Assembly (NCBI GenBank): GCA_010031285.1
Contig: RHAY01000015.1
Location: 1 to 10,729, forward strand
DNA length: 10,729 nucleotides
Origin: Methylophilaceae bacterium
GTDB lineage: Bacteria > Pseudomonadota > Gammaproteobacteria > Burkholderiales > Methylophilaceae
Direction of reading: 5' to 3'
Part shown: piece by piece, positions 1 through 6,843 of the stretch
Position numbering within the stretch: the first letter of the stretch is position 1
Layout: the number at the start of each line of letters is the position of its first letter
Notes under the pieces: model-generated
What the model was told of the DNA's origin: nothing
Database searches by the model: none
Seen by the model: the letters and a program-made list of their open reading frames with translations, nothing else
Translations under genes and position numbers: made by a program

Positions 1-498
1 AACAATATCCATATAAAATTTACAGCCTTGTAACTTCGATTTAGGCAAGTGTTTCGTCGAAGCTTCAATATAACCATTGTGAATATCTATTTTTGCACCC
101 ATCGCTTGCAGCCCTTTGATATGAATATCGACAGGCCTTGATCCAATAGCACAACCTCCTGGTAATGAAACTCGAGCTTCACCAAATCGTGCAAGCAAAG
201 GGCCCAAAACAAGAATAGAAGCACGCATTGTTTTTACACGTTCATAAGGTGCATTTTTGTTAGTAATTTCTTTTGCAGTTAGTTCAGTTGAATCATTTTT
301 GAACTTAATATCTACACCCATGTACTTTAATAAAGATTTGGTCGTATTTACATCTTGAAGTTGAGGCACATGTGTTAATGACAATGTGTCTTCAGTCAGA
401 AGGGACGCAATCAGTATTGGTAAAGCTGCATTTTTAGCGCCTGATATTTCAAGTTCGCCGTGAAGGGGGTACTGTCCTTCAATAACCAATTTATCCAA
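1..498 (-). CDS. murA: UDP-N-acetylglucosamine 1-carboxyvinyltransferase MurA, N-terminal 166 residues (3' end beyond window)
   Basis: MurA transfers enolpyruvate from PEP to UDP-GlcNAc in the cytoplasm, the first committed step of peptidoglycan synthesis. The frame is open from 498 to the window edge, giving 166 of roughly 420 residues expected for the family. The start is read as TTG at 498. With it the protein begins MDKLVIEG and the substrate-binding pair falls at Lys22-Asn23 (SGAKNAALPI), the numbering known for E. coli MurA. The active-site loop LPGGCAIGSRPVD carries the catalytic Cys at about residue 116, so this is the Cys form, the residue fosfomycin modifies, and not the Asp variant. 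The grxD stop lies only 1 nt upstream, with a modest AAAGG about 12 nt before the TTG, so translation is probably coupled to grxD. Identity is near certain; only the exact start is open to doubt. Confidence 0.96.
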   Translation of the reverse strand, partial: MDKLVIEGQYPLHGELEISGAKNAALPILIASLLTEDTLSLTHVPQLQDVNTTKSLLKYMGVDIKFKNDSTELTAKEITNKNAPYERVKTMRASILVLGPLLARFGEARVSLPGGCAIGSRPVDIHIKGLQAMGAKIDIHNGYIEASTKHLPKSKLQGCKFYMDIV

Positions 499-499
499 G

Positions 500-811
500 T
501 TATGAATTAGCCTTTAATAACTTTACTAACTCTCCAGTTTCATACATCTCTTTCATAATGTCAGCACCGCCAATAAATTCTCCTCGAATATAAAGCTGAG
601 GAATAGTCGGCCAATTAGCAAATACTTTGATGCCTTCTCTTATTTCAGGATCTTGCAATACATCAATCGCATGAAAATCAGTATCACATGCGTCTAAAAT
701 TTTAGTTGCTAAACTCGAAAAACCACACTGAGGAAATTTAGGACTTCCCTTCATATACAAAACTACATTATGCTCATTGATCGTTTTTTGAATCTTCTCT
801 TGCGCACTCAT
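500..811 (-). CDS. grxD: Monothiol glutaredoxin, CGFS type (Grx4/GrxD)
   Basis: A 103-residue single-domain CGFS glutaredoxin. This class binds a glutathione-ligated [2Fe-2S] cluster as a homodimer, or as a heterodimer with BolA-family proteins, and works in iron-sulfur trafficking more than in disulfide reduction. Visible landmarks are Lys21, the CGFS active site at 29-32, the cis-Pro/GSH-binding segment WPTIPQ at 67-72, and GGAD at 81-84. Length is normal for the single-domain class. The start is backed by a strong Shine-Dalgarno (GAGGAG at 818-823, 6 nt from ATG). It lies 16 bp after ibaG, whose BolA-family product is a known type of partner, and 1 nt before murA. Assignment to the family is secure; the IbaG partnership is inferred from families and adjacency. 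Confidence 0.96.
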   Translation of the reverse strand: MSAQEKIQKTINEHNVVLYMKGSPKFPQCGFSSLATKILDACDTDFHAIDVLQDPEIREGIKVFANWPTIPQLYIRGEFIGGADIMKEMYETGELVKLLKANS

Positions 812-827
812 GATTTGCTCCTCAATA

Positions 828-1070
828 TTACGTTTTTAATTGATTCCATTCATTTGGTGTATAAGTCTTCATAGATAAAGCGTGAATCTCACTTTTCATC
901 TTGTCACCTAAAGCATTAAATACCATTTGATGTTGTTTAACTCGATTTAATCCTTCAAATAATCTACTTACAATCGTGCCTTCAAAATGACTACCGTCCT
1001 CACCTAAAATCTCGACAAACTCACATTCAAGTTTTTCAAGAATCGATTCTCTAATATCATTAGCTGTCAT
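828..1070 (-). CDS. ibaG: BolA-family protein IbaG (YrbA-like)
   Basis: An 80-residue BolA-fold protein. BolA-family proteins pair with CGFS glutaredoxins to share a [2Fe-2S] cluster, and IbaG in enteric bacteria is linked to acid stress and envelope homeostasis. The sequence has the IbaG pattern: GEDGSHFEG at 23-31 with His28, LFEGLNRVKQHQ in the middle, and IHALSMKTYTPNEW at 62-75, in which His63 is the invariant C-terminal BolA histidine used as a cluster ligand. The shorter N terminus and GSHF motif favour IbaG over BolA proper. In E. coli the order is mlaB-ibaG-murA; here a yadGH-like pair precedes ibaG and grxD follows it. It starts 3 nt after the permease stop, with only a weak AAGAAG-type ribosome binding site, so translational coupling is likely. 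Confidence 0.93.
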   Translation of the reverse strand: MTANDIRESILEKLECEFVEILGEDGSHFEGTIVSRLFEGLNRVKQHQMVFNALGDKMKSEIHALSMKTYTPNEWNQLKT

Positions 1071-1073
1071 CTT

Positions 1074-1700
1074 TTAGCTTCTTAATTTATAGCCGGATTT
1101 TAGCATTCCTAAGGTAATGGAAGCCAATACAATGAAAAAGAAGGTTACGATTGAAAGGCTTAATAATGGAGCTACATCCGACTGCCCAAAAAAACCGTAT
1201 CTAAAACCATCAATCATGTAAAAGAAAGGATTAAGTTGCGATACCTTTTGCCAAAAAGGCGGTAAGGAATGAATAGAATAAAATACCCCTGATAAGAAAG
1301 ATAAAGGCATGATCACAAAATTTTGGAAAGCTGCCATTTGATCAAATCGATGCGCCCATATGCCTGCAATAATTCCAAATGTACCAAGCAATGCACCACC
1401 AATTATCGCAAAGCCAAAAATAACCCAAGGGTGCAATATAGGCAAATCTACGTACAGAAGAGCAAATGAATAAATTTGCAATAAAGACATCATGATTAAA
1501 CCTGGGATAAGAAATGCTGTGTATTCAACATTGTCATAAACTTTTACATGATTTGCTAAGACATGAGAAAAAATAAGCAAATAGAGGACTGCCGTGATTA
1601 CAGGCGCAGCCACCGTCTGAAAAACCACACGCCAAAATCTCAATAATTCTTTCTTAAGAAGCGTCCATGTGCCTATCAATTCGCTTTTAAAATTTATCAT
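1074..1700 (-). CDS. ABC-2 type permease, YadH-like, with an apparent in-frame internal deletion
   Basis: Membrane subunit of a two-gene ABC exporter with the ATPase immediately upstream; the start overlaps the ATPase stop by 4 nt (ATGA) with GGAAG upstream. The N-terminal part (TM about 27-48, then FLIPGLIMMSLLQ at 63-75) and the C-terminal part (HPWVIFGF near 90, SFLSGVFYSIHSLPPFWQ, LNPFFYMIDGFRYGF near 157-170, ending GYKLRS) match the YadH family closely. However, the protein has 208 residues, where YadH-type permeases have about 256. The missing portion lies between residues 75 and 80, where relatives carry the FQRxIEELLVAP-like cytoplasmic coupling segment and most of the third membrane helix. 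About five hydrophobic segments remain instead of six. It may be non-functional, altered, or an assembly artefact. The substrate is unknown. Confidence 0.88.
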   Translation of the reverse strand: MINFKSELIGTWTLLKKELLRFWRVVFQTVAAPVITAVLYLLIFSHVLANHVKVYDNVEYTAFLIPGLIMMSLLQIYSFALLYVDLPILHPWVIFGFAIIGGALLGTFGIIAGIWAHRFDQMAAFQNFVIMPLSFLSGVFYSIHSLPPFWQKVSQLNPFFYMIDGFRYGFFGQSDVAPLLSLSIVTFFFIVLASITLGMLKSGYKLRS

Positions 1701-2608
1701 TTTTTACTTCCAGTAAGCTTTAGAAAAACGTTTTCTAAATCAGAGTTAGTAAGTTCCATATCCAGTATTTTAATTTTTGATTTTTTTAATTCACTTATAA
1801 TAAATTCCACTTCTGTTATTTCTTCAATTAAAAAACTAATCGAATGTTGATCTAAATTTTTCATAAGCTTCTGAATGCTTGCAGGAATTTTTTTACCTTT
1901 TAAATCTAAGCGTAAATTTAAATTTTTCGCTGAAAAGCGCTTTAATAAATTTTTTGTTTTATCTAACGCAACAATCTTGCCTTGATCCATCATAGCGACT
2001 CGACTGCAAAGGGTCTCAGCTTCCTCTAGGTAATGCGTTGTCAAAACAATCGTATGGCCTTTTTGATTAAGTTTTTTGATGAATTGCCATAGCTTTTTTC
2101 TAAGCTCAACATCTACACCTGCTGTTGGCTCATCTAAGACAATGACGGGAGGTTTATGCACAAGCGCTTGCGCTATTAACGCCCTTCTTTTCATACCGCC
2201 GGAGAGCATTCTCATATTTGTATTAGCTTTATCTTGAAGATCAAGACCCTCGATGACTTCATCAATCCAATCATCATTTTCTCGACCTTTACCAAAGTAG
2301 CCTGCTTGGAATCGAAGCATTTCTCGTACATTAAAAAAAGGGTCGAATACTAATTCCTGAGGGACAATACCAAGTGATCTTCGTGCATTTTGATAATCTT
2401 GAATCACGTCATAACCCATCACTTTGATTGAGCCTGAGGAGGGTTTTGCTAGTCCTGCTAGAATATTAATAAGTGTTGATTTACCTGCGCCATTAGGTCC
2501 CAAAAGTGCAAAAAATTCGCCCTCTTCGATTGTGAGATCAATGCCTTTAAGAGCTTCTAATTTACCGAAGTTCTTTTTGACATTGTTAAATAAAATGGCT
2601 TTTTTCAT
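1697..2608 (-). CDS. ABC transporter ATPase, YadG-like
   Basis: A 303-residue cytoplasmic nucleotide-binding subunit of an ABC-2 exporter, the normal length for YadG-type proteins. All catalytic elements are present: Walker A GPNGAGKST at 37-45, Q-loop Gln84 (VPQE), signature LSGGM at 135-139, Walker B VIVLDEPTAGVD at 155-166 with catalytic Glu160, and the switch His192 (TTHYLEEA). The C-terminal 80 or so residues form the usual accessory region. It precedes and overlaps its permease. The gap back to mlaB is 47 bp, the longest in this part of the operon apart from gaps near ccsA, and contains a perfect palindrome; no Shine-Dalgarno is seen before the ATG. Such yadGH pairs often sit beside mla genes in betaproteobacteria (recalled, not searched). 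The ATPase seems intact although its partner does not. The substrate is unknown. Confidence 0.94.
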   Translation of the reverse strand: MKKAILFNNVKKNFGKLEALKGIDLTIEEGEFFALLGPNGAGKSTLINILAGLAKPSSGSIKVMGYDVIQDYQNARRSLGIVPQELVFDPFFNVREMLRFQAGYFGKGRENDDWIDEVIEGLDLQDKANTNMRMLSGGMKRRALIAQALVHKPPVIVLDEPTAGVDVELRKKLWQFIKKLNQKGHTIVLTTHYLEEAETLCSRVAMMDQGKIVALDKTKNLLKRFSAKNLNLRLDLKGKKIPASIQKLMKNLDQHSISFLIEEITEVEFIISELKKSKIKILDMELTNSDLENVFLKLTGSKK

Positions 2609-2627
2609 TGGGATGAATGCAGCAAGT

Positions 2628-2648
2628 TTCTTAAATGAAATTTAAGAA
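2628..2648. repeat. Perfect 21-bp palindrome between mlaB and the yadG-like gene
   Basis: The plus strand reads TTCTTAAAT-GAA-ATTTAAGAA, a 9-bp perfect inverted repeat around a 3-nt centre, in the 47-bp gap between the mlaB stop (2656) and the yadG-like start (2608). The stem is AT-rich with only one G-C pair and is not followed by a T-run in the direction of transcription, so it is a poor intrinsic terminator. It could be a regulator binding site or an mRNA processing or stability hairpin; nothing here decides which. Confidence 0.6.
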
Positions 2649-2655
2649 TGCAATC

Positions 2656-2940
2656 TTAATGGAGGGAAGATACGAGATCTTCCACTCCATATAACTTTGC
2701 GAGACTATTTAAATTTTTTGGTAAATTTTTAAAAGTAAATTGTGATTGTGTTTTTTTGGCTTTTCTTTGTAATTCAAAAATCAAACTTAATGTTGAAGTG
2801 TCTACAGACGTTACCTTTGAAAAATCAATCGTCGTTTTTTTGTCTAATTTTTGTTTACTAATTAAATCAATAATGGCTGGTATCTTTTCAATTGTAAGAT
2901 CACCGCTCAATTGCCATTGATTTTTTTCAAAAACGATCAT
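2656..2940 (-). CDS. mlaB: STAS-domain protein MlaB
   Basis: A 94-residue cytoplasmic STAS protein that binds the MlaF ATPase and is needed for stable assembly and activity of the MlaFEDB inner-membrane lipid transporter. The STAS core is visible as a beta strand TTIDFSKV at 36-43 followed by SVDTSTLSLIFEL at 45-57, where Asp47-Thr48 matches the VDT motif of E. coli MlaB; that threonine matters for function there. Length agrees with the family. Its ATG overlaps the mlaC stop by 4 nt (ATGA) and there is no clear ribosome binding site, so it is probably translated by coupling to mlaC. Sequence similarity in this family is low, so the call relies on the STAS motif together with position directly after mlaC. 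Confidence 0.88.
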   Translation of the reverse strand: MIVFEKNQWQLSGDLTIEKIPAIIDLISKQKLDKKTTIDFSKVTSVDTSTLSLIFELQRKAKKTQSQFTFKNLPKNLNSLAKLYGVEDLVSSLH

Positions 2941-3551
2941 TTATTAGCTGTCGTTTTATCAAAGTTAGCATTCTTTTCAGCAAGCTTTGCAATAAGCGAA
3001 GCCATACCATTTTGTCTAATTTCATTTCCAAATTGACCGCGATAATTTGTAACTAGACTCACACCTTCAATGATGATATCGAAAACTTTCCATGAGTTAC
3101 CGTCTTTCTCAAGCATATAATCAATTGGTAATGGCGGTGCACCTGGTTGTAAAATTTCTGTTTTTACTAAGACTTCCTCATCCGAGGGTTCAAATCTTGA
3201 AGGTTTATAATTTAGCGTTTGATCTTTAAATTTTAATAGTGCACTTCCGTAAGTTTTAACAAGCATTGTTCTGAATTCTTTTTTAAATGCATCTTGTTCT
3301 TCTTTTGTCGCTCCATTATAGGCTTTACCAAGAACAAGTTTAGAAATACGGTCAAAATCAAAATAAGGAAGGATTTTTTCTTCGGTAATTTTATAAGCTT
3401 TTTCTTTGTTACCCGCCTTTAAATCCTTATCTGTTTTTAAAATTTCAAAAATTTCATCGGCTGTTTTTTTAACAAAAAGATCAGGCGCCTCTGCAGCAAA
3501 AATACTCAATGATATGAATAAACTTAAAATTACTAATAAAAACTTTTTCAT
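2937..3551 (-). CDS. mlaC: Periplasmic phospholipid-binding protein MlaC
   Basis: MlaC (Tol-tolerance Ttg2 family) carries phospholipids across the periplasm between the outer-membrane MlaA site and the inner-membrane MlaFEDB complex. The 204-residue product starts with a typical Sec signal peptide (MKK, then a hydrophobic stretch, cleavage likely after SIFA near 19). The mature part has family-like features: YFDFDRISKLVLGKAYNGAT in the first half, FKKEFRTMLVKTYGSALL, and WKVFDIIIEGVSLVTNYRGQF near 154-174. The mature protein is of normal length. It follows mlaD after 26 bp and overlaps mlaB. In many betaproteobacteria mlaA sits between mlaD and mlaC; it is absent here. Confidence 0.95.
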   Translation of the reverse strand: MKKFLLVILSLFISLSIFAAEAPDLFVKKTADEIFEILKTDKDLKAGNKEKAYKITEEKILPYFDFDRISKLVLGKAYNGATKEEQDAFKKEFRTMLVKTYGSALLKFKDQTLNYKPSRFEPSDEEVLVKTEILQPGAPPLPIDYMLEKDGNSWKVFDIIIEGVSLVTNYRGQFGNEIRQNGMASLIAKLAEKNANFDKTTANK

Positions 3552-3577
3552 AGCTTTAAAATCCCTTTAAATTTAAA

Positions 3578-4045
3578 TTATTTCTTTGGTTCTTCAGTGG
3601 CTTTATTATACAAGAACTGACTGATTAACTTTTCTAAAACAACTGCATCTTGAGTTTTAGAAATGCGATCCCCTTCTTTTAAGAAATGATCGTCACCGCC
3701 CGCTTCTAGACTAATATATTGCTCACCCAATAAACCAGAGGTATAAATATTTGCAAAAGTATCTTTAGGAAAAGGATATCTTTTATCTATTTTTAGAGTT
3801 ACAACGGCTTGATAAGCTTTGGTATCAAATTTGATATTATCAATGCGACCAACAACTACACCTGAGCTTTTTACGGGTGCTCTCGGTTTAAGACCTCCAA
3901 TATTTTCATAATTTGCTGTAACCATATAAGTTTCACCTAGTGAATTACTTGTAAGGTTGCCTACTTTCATTGCAAGGCCCAACAAGGCAGCAATACCAAT
4001 CGCCACAAATAACCCCACCCAAATATCTAATGTTGTCTTATCCAT
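3578..4045 (-). CDS. mlaD: MCE-domain lipid transport protein MlaD
   Basis: MlaD forms the hexameric periplasmic ring on the MlaFEDB complex, anchored in the inner membrane, through which phospholipids pass. The 155-residue protein has an N-terminal anchor helix (about 8-26, IWVGLFVAIGIAALLGLAM), a single MCE domain (about 38-117) with the YENIGGLKPRAPVKSSGVVVG strand-turn pattern (read as two adjoining motifs at 46-66), and the GLLGEQYISLEAGG segment at 104-117 that holds the pore-loop region. A short C-terminal helix (about 134-147, VVLEKLISQFLYNK) would contribute to the central pore. Length and domain layout are those of single-MCE MlaD. A GGAG ribosome binding site lies about 7 nt from the ATG. 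It is 18 bp after mlaE. Confidence 0.96.
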   Translation of the reverse strand: MDKTTLDIWVGLFVAIGIAALLGLAMKVGNLTSNSLGETYMVTANYENIGGLKPRAPVKSSGVVVGRIDNIKFDTKAYQAVVTLKIDKRYPFPKDTFANIYTSGLLGEQYISLEAGGDDHFLKEGDRISKTQDAVVLEKLISQFLYNKATEEPKK

Positions 4046-4063
4046 ATTTACTCCAATCCTATA

Positions 4064-4852
4064 TTAATGCGCAATCATAAACGAAGTTAAAATAAAATCT
4101 AATCCTAAAACTGTGAGCGAAGAAGTCACTACGGTTCTTGTTGTGGCGCGACTCACACCTTCTGCTGTAGGAGGTGCGTCATAGCCTTCATAGAGAGCTA
4201 TGATGGTACAAGCTATTCCAAATACAAAACTCTTGATAAGTCCGTTAATTACATCAAATCTAAAATCCACATTGACATTCATTTGTGACCAAAATGCGCC
4301 ATGATCTACGCCAATAATTGGTACTGCAACTAAATAACCTCCCATGACACCTACCATTGAAAAAATAGAAGCGAGAAGAGGCATTGAGATAACACCAGCC
4401 CAAAATCTAGGGCCTATAATTCTTGCAATTGGACTTACAGCCATCATTTCCATGGCAGACAATTGCTCAGTAGCTTTCATTAAACCAATTTCAGCAGTAA
4501 TAGCAGTTCCTGCTCTACCTGCAAATAAAAGTGCTGTAACAACGGGGCCGAGTTCTCTTAATAAAGCGAGCGCAACTAATACACCGATAGATTCTGAAGA
4601 GCCATATTTTTGTAATGTGTAATACCCTTGTAAACCTAATACCATACCTACAAAGAAAGCAGATACTACAATAATAATTAAAGACATCACACCAGTAAAA
4701 TATATTTCACGTATCGTCAAATGAATACGTTTAAAACTCTCACCTGAGTAAATTAAGGTTAATAAAAATAATCGCGTAGCAGAGCCCAAACGCCAAATTC
4801 TTGAAGTAACTTGATTACCTAGATTGCTTAAAATTTTAAAAATTGGATTCAT
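4064..4852 (-). CDS. mlaE: Phospholipid ABC transporter permease MlaE
   Basis: Inner-membrane permease of the MlaFEDB complex, 262 residues, the normal length. The N terminus carries an interfacial helix region (about 20-48), followed by a first core helix (about 52-74) ending in GMVLGLQGYYTLQKYG. Next comes the MlaE-family block LLRELGPVVTALLFAGRAG at 97-115, then TAEIGLMKATEQLSAMEMM at 119-137, which includes the cytoplasmic coupling helix that docks on MlaF. Further membrane segments are near 150-178, 203-222 and 243-260. The gap to mlaF is 3 bp, so the two are almost certainly cotranslated. Nothing is missing or odd in the sequence. Confidence 0.97.
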   Translation of the reverse strand: MNPIFKILSNLGNQVTSRIWRLGSATRLFLLTLIYSGESFKRIHLTIREIYFTGVMSLIIIVVSAFFVGMVLGLQGYYTLQKYGSSESIGVLVALALLRELGPVVTALLFAGRAGTAITAEIGLMKATEQLSAMEMMAVSPIARIIGPRFWAGVISMPLLASIFSMVGVMGGYLVAVPIIGVDHGAFWSQMNVNVDFRFDVINGLIKSFVFGIACTIIALYEGYDAPPTAEGVSRATTRTVVTSSLTVLGLDFILTSFMIAH

Positions 4853-4855
4853 AAA

Positions 4856-5659
4856 TTAAATGGGCTCATAAATATCTTTTTTATAACTTGGTGCATTGTA
4901 ATGAAATGGAACGGGGCCATCTTTTTCCCCATGCACAAATTGATGCACAAAAGGAAGTTTTGATTTCGACAGCTCTTTTGGTGTACCTTCTGCAGCTACT
5001 AAGCCATCTGCAACAAAGTAAATATAATCAGCAAAAGAAAAGGCCTCTTCGACATCATGCGTCACGATAATTGAAGTTGCTCCTAATGCATCATTGAGTG
5101 TTCTGATAAGATCACAAATCACTGCCATAGAAATAGGGTCTAATCCCGCAAAAGGTTCGTCATACATAATAATATCGGGATCTAATGCAATAGCTCTTGC
5201 AAGTGCAACTCGTCTTGCCATGCCTCCTGAGAGCTCTGTAGACATAAGCTTATGAGCACCTCTAAGGCCAACAGCATTAAGTTTCATAAGCACCAAGTCG
5301 CGAATCATACTCTCTGGTAATTTTGTATGTTCTCTCATTGGAAATGCCACATTGTCGAATACAGATAAGTCAGTAAAAAGTGCGCCGTGCTGGAAAAGCA
5401 TGCCCATTTTTCTTCGTAATTTATAGATACCTTGCCTATCTTGTTTGTGAACAATTTTGCCATCCACAGCCACCTGACCGGCTTTGGGTTTTATTTGGCC
5501 GCCAATTAGACGAAGAATAGTCGTCTTACCGCAGCCGCTCCCGCCCATAATGGCAGTGACCTTACCGCGGGGAAAAACCATATTGATATCTTTGTGAAGC
5601 ATACGATTGCCGTAGCCAAAAGACAGGTTTTTAATTTCGACTATATTTTTTTGGGCCAT
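4856..5659 (-). CDS. mlaF: Phospholipid ABC transporter ATPase MlaF
   Basis: Cytoplasmic ATPase of the MlaFEDB lipid transporter, which helps keep phospholipids out of the outer leaflet of the outer membrane. The 267-residue sequence has Walker A GGSGCGKTT at 39-47, Q-loop Gln90 (LFQHGALF), signature LSGGM at 143-147, Walker B ending MYDEPFAGLD at 165-174 with catalytic Glu168, and switch His201. The C-terminal tail (about 245-267) is a little extended, as in MlaF, where it contacts the neighbouring subunit. It is the first mla gene, 39 bp after the ccsA stop. No Shine-Dalgarno is evident before the ATG and I could not find a convincing promoter in the gap, so it may be read through from ccsA. 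Confidence 0.96.
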   Translation of the reverse strand: MAQKNIVEIKNLSFGYGNRMLHKDINMVFPRGKVTAIMGGSGCGKTTILRLIGGQIKPKAGQVAVDGKIVHKQDRQGIYKLRRKMGMLFQHGALFTDLSVFDNVAFPMREHTKLPESMIRDLVLMKLNAVGLRGAHKLMSTELSGGMARRVALARAIALDPDIIMYDEPFAGLDPISMAVICDLIRTLNDALGATSIIVTHDVEEAFSFADYIYFVADGLVAAEGTPKELSKSKLPFVHQFVHGEKDGPVPFHYNAPSYKKDIYEPI

Positions 5660-5698
5660 ATTTTAGATGAAAATTTTAACTAATCATTCTACATGGAA

Positions 5699-6832
5699 TT
5701 ACAGTTGACCGTAAGAATGCAGCCCTGATAAGAACATATTGACGCCTAAAAAAGCAAAAGTAGTAACAACAAGTCCAATCAGGGCCCACCAGGCTAAAAT
5801 AGATCCCCTGAGGCCTTTCACGATTCGATAGTGAAGCCAAGCAGCGTAATTTAGCCACACAATCAATGCCCATGTTTCCTTTGGATCCCACGACCAATAA
5901 CCTCCCCAAGCTTCCGCTGCCCATATAGCACCTAATATCGTCGCGATTGTAAAAAAGATAAATCCGATTGCGATCGATTTATAAATAAGATCATCGAGGA
6001 CTGCGGATTTTGGCAAATAAGAAGTTAGTATTTTTTTACTTGATATTAAATAAGCAACCGACACCATGGCTGCTAATGAAAACGATCCATAGCCAATGAA
6101 ATTAGCAGGCACATGTATTTTCATCCAGTAAGATTGAAGAGCTGGGACTAGAGGCTGAACACCATCGGCATGACGATCAAATGTGTACCATAAAATAAAT
6201 CCTACAGCTGCATTAATCACAATTAATACAAAAGCGCCTAATTTTTTTGTATTAAATTTTTCTTCATAAAATAAATAAAGCAGCGAGGTAATCAAACAAA
6301 ATAAAATAAAAACTTCGTATAAATTACTGATCGGGATATGTCCAACATCAAGACCTATTAAATAAGATTCATACCATCTGACAAGGAGGCCAATAAAACC
6401 AAATAAAACTGCCACAGATGTAAAAGAGGATGCAATATCGTCTATTAGATTATTTTCTTTAAGCAGTCCTAGCCAATACAATAAAAGAGAAAGTACAAAA
6501 AATACGTTCATCCACATAATAGCTGATTGACTTGATATCAAATATTTCAATAAGAAGACTTGTTCATTATTATTTAACGCGCCCTGATATAGTTGAATCG
6601 CACAAAGACTAGTCACAAAAACTAATATCATGATTTTTTTAAAATGATTCCAACTCCAACCAAGCCAACTAAAAAATCCAACACTTCCGAATAAAATAAC
6701 TTCTTCGTAAATATCCATATAATTGTGAAATTTTTTTAGTGCATATAGTGCGCCACCTAATAACAAAACAAGATACAAAACATTGAATGTCTGAAATGTG
6801 GCCTTAGAAGATTTAAATAATTTATTGAACAT
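5699..6832 (-). CDS. ccsA: Cytochrome c biogenesis protein CcsA (ResC), System II haem lyase subunit
   Basis: CcsA is the polytopic membrane partner of ResB/Ccs1. Together they export haem and attach it to CXXCH motifs of apocytochromes in the periplasm. The 377-residue product has about eight hydrophobic segments and the diagnostic WWD periplasmic signature, AEAWGGYWSWDPKETW at 306-321. The conserved haem-handling histidines are visible: His165 (DVGHIPISNLYE), His240 (KIHVPANFIGYGSF), His334 (AWLHYR) and His372 (LSGLHSYG). Length is normal for proteobacterial CcsA. The ATG has AGGTG 5-6 nt upstream and starts 11 bp after the resB stop. The resB-ccsA order and the upstream c4 gene place it in a cytochrome maturation unit. 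Confidence 0.96.
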   Translation of the reverse strand: MFNKLFKSSKATFQTFNVLYLVLLLGGALYALKKFHNYMDIYEEVILFGSVGFFSWLGWSWNHFKKIMILVFVTSLCAIQLYQGALNNNEQVFLLKYLISSQSAIMWMNVFFVLSLLLYWLGLLKENNLIDDIASSFTSVAVLFGFIGLLVRWYESYLIGLDVGHIPISNLYEVFILFCLITSLLYLFYEEKFNTKKLGAFVLIVINAAVGFILWYTFDRHADGVQPLVPALQSYWMKIHVPANFIGYGSFSLAAMVSVAYLISSKKILTSYLPKSAVLDDLIYKSIAIGFIFFTIATILGAIWAAEAWGGYWSWDPKETWALIVWLNYAAWLHYRIVKGLRGSILAWWALIGLVVTTFAFLGVNMFLSGLHSYGQL

Positions 6833-6843
6833 ATTTCACCTAA

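Noticed and set aside
2424..2645. 73-codon plus-strand open frame
   Set aside because: It lies antisense to the start of the well-supported yadG-like ATPase, has no family resemblance and no ribosome binding site of note; it is a shadow frame.
4344..4622. 92-codon plus-strand open frame
   Set aside because: Antisense to the conserved core of mlaE; its composition mirrors the mlaE codons and it matches no recognisable protein.
4888..5070. 60-codon plus-strand open frame
   Set aside because: Antisense to the C-terminal part of mlaF with no supporting signal.
5660..5698. Promoter for the mla operon in the ccsA-mlaF gap
   Set aside because: TAGAAT and TAAAAT hexamers occur but no acceptable -35 element is found at 16-18 bp from either; such matches are frequent in AT-rich DNA.
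5676..5924. 82-codon minus-strand open frame
   Set aside because: Out-of-frame overlap with the 3' end of ccsA, which carries the WWD motif in the correct frame; the alternative product is not protein-like.
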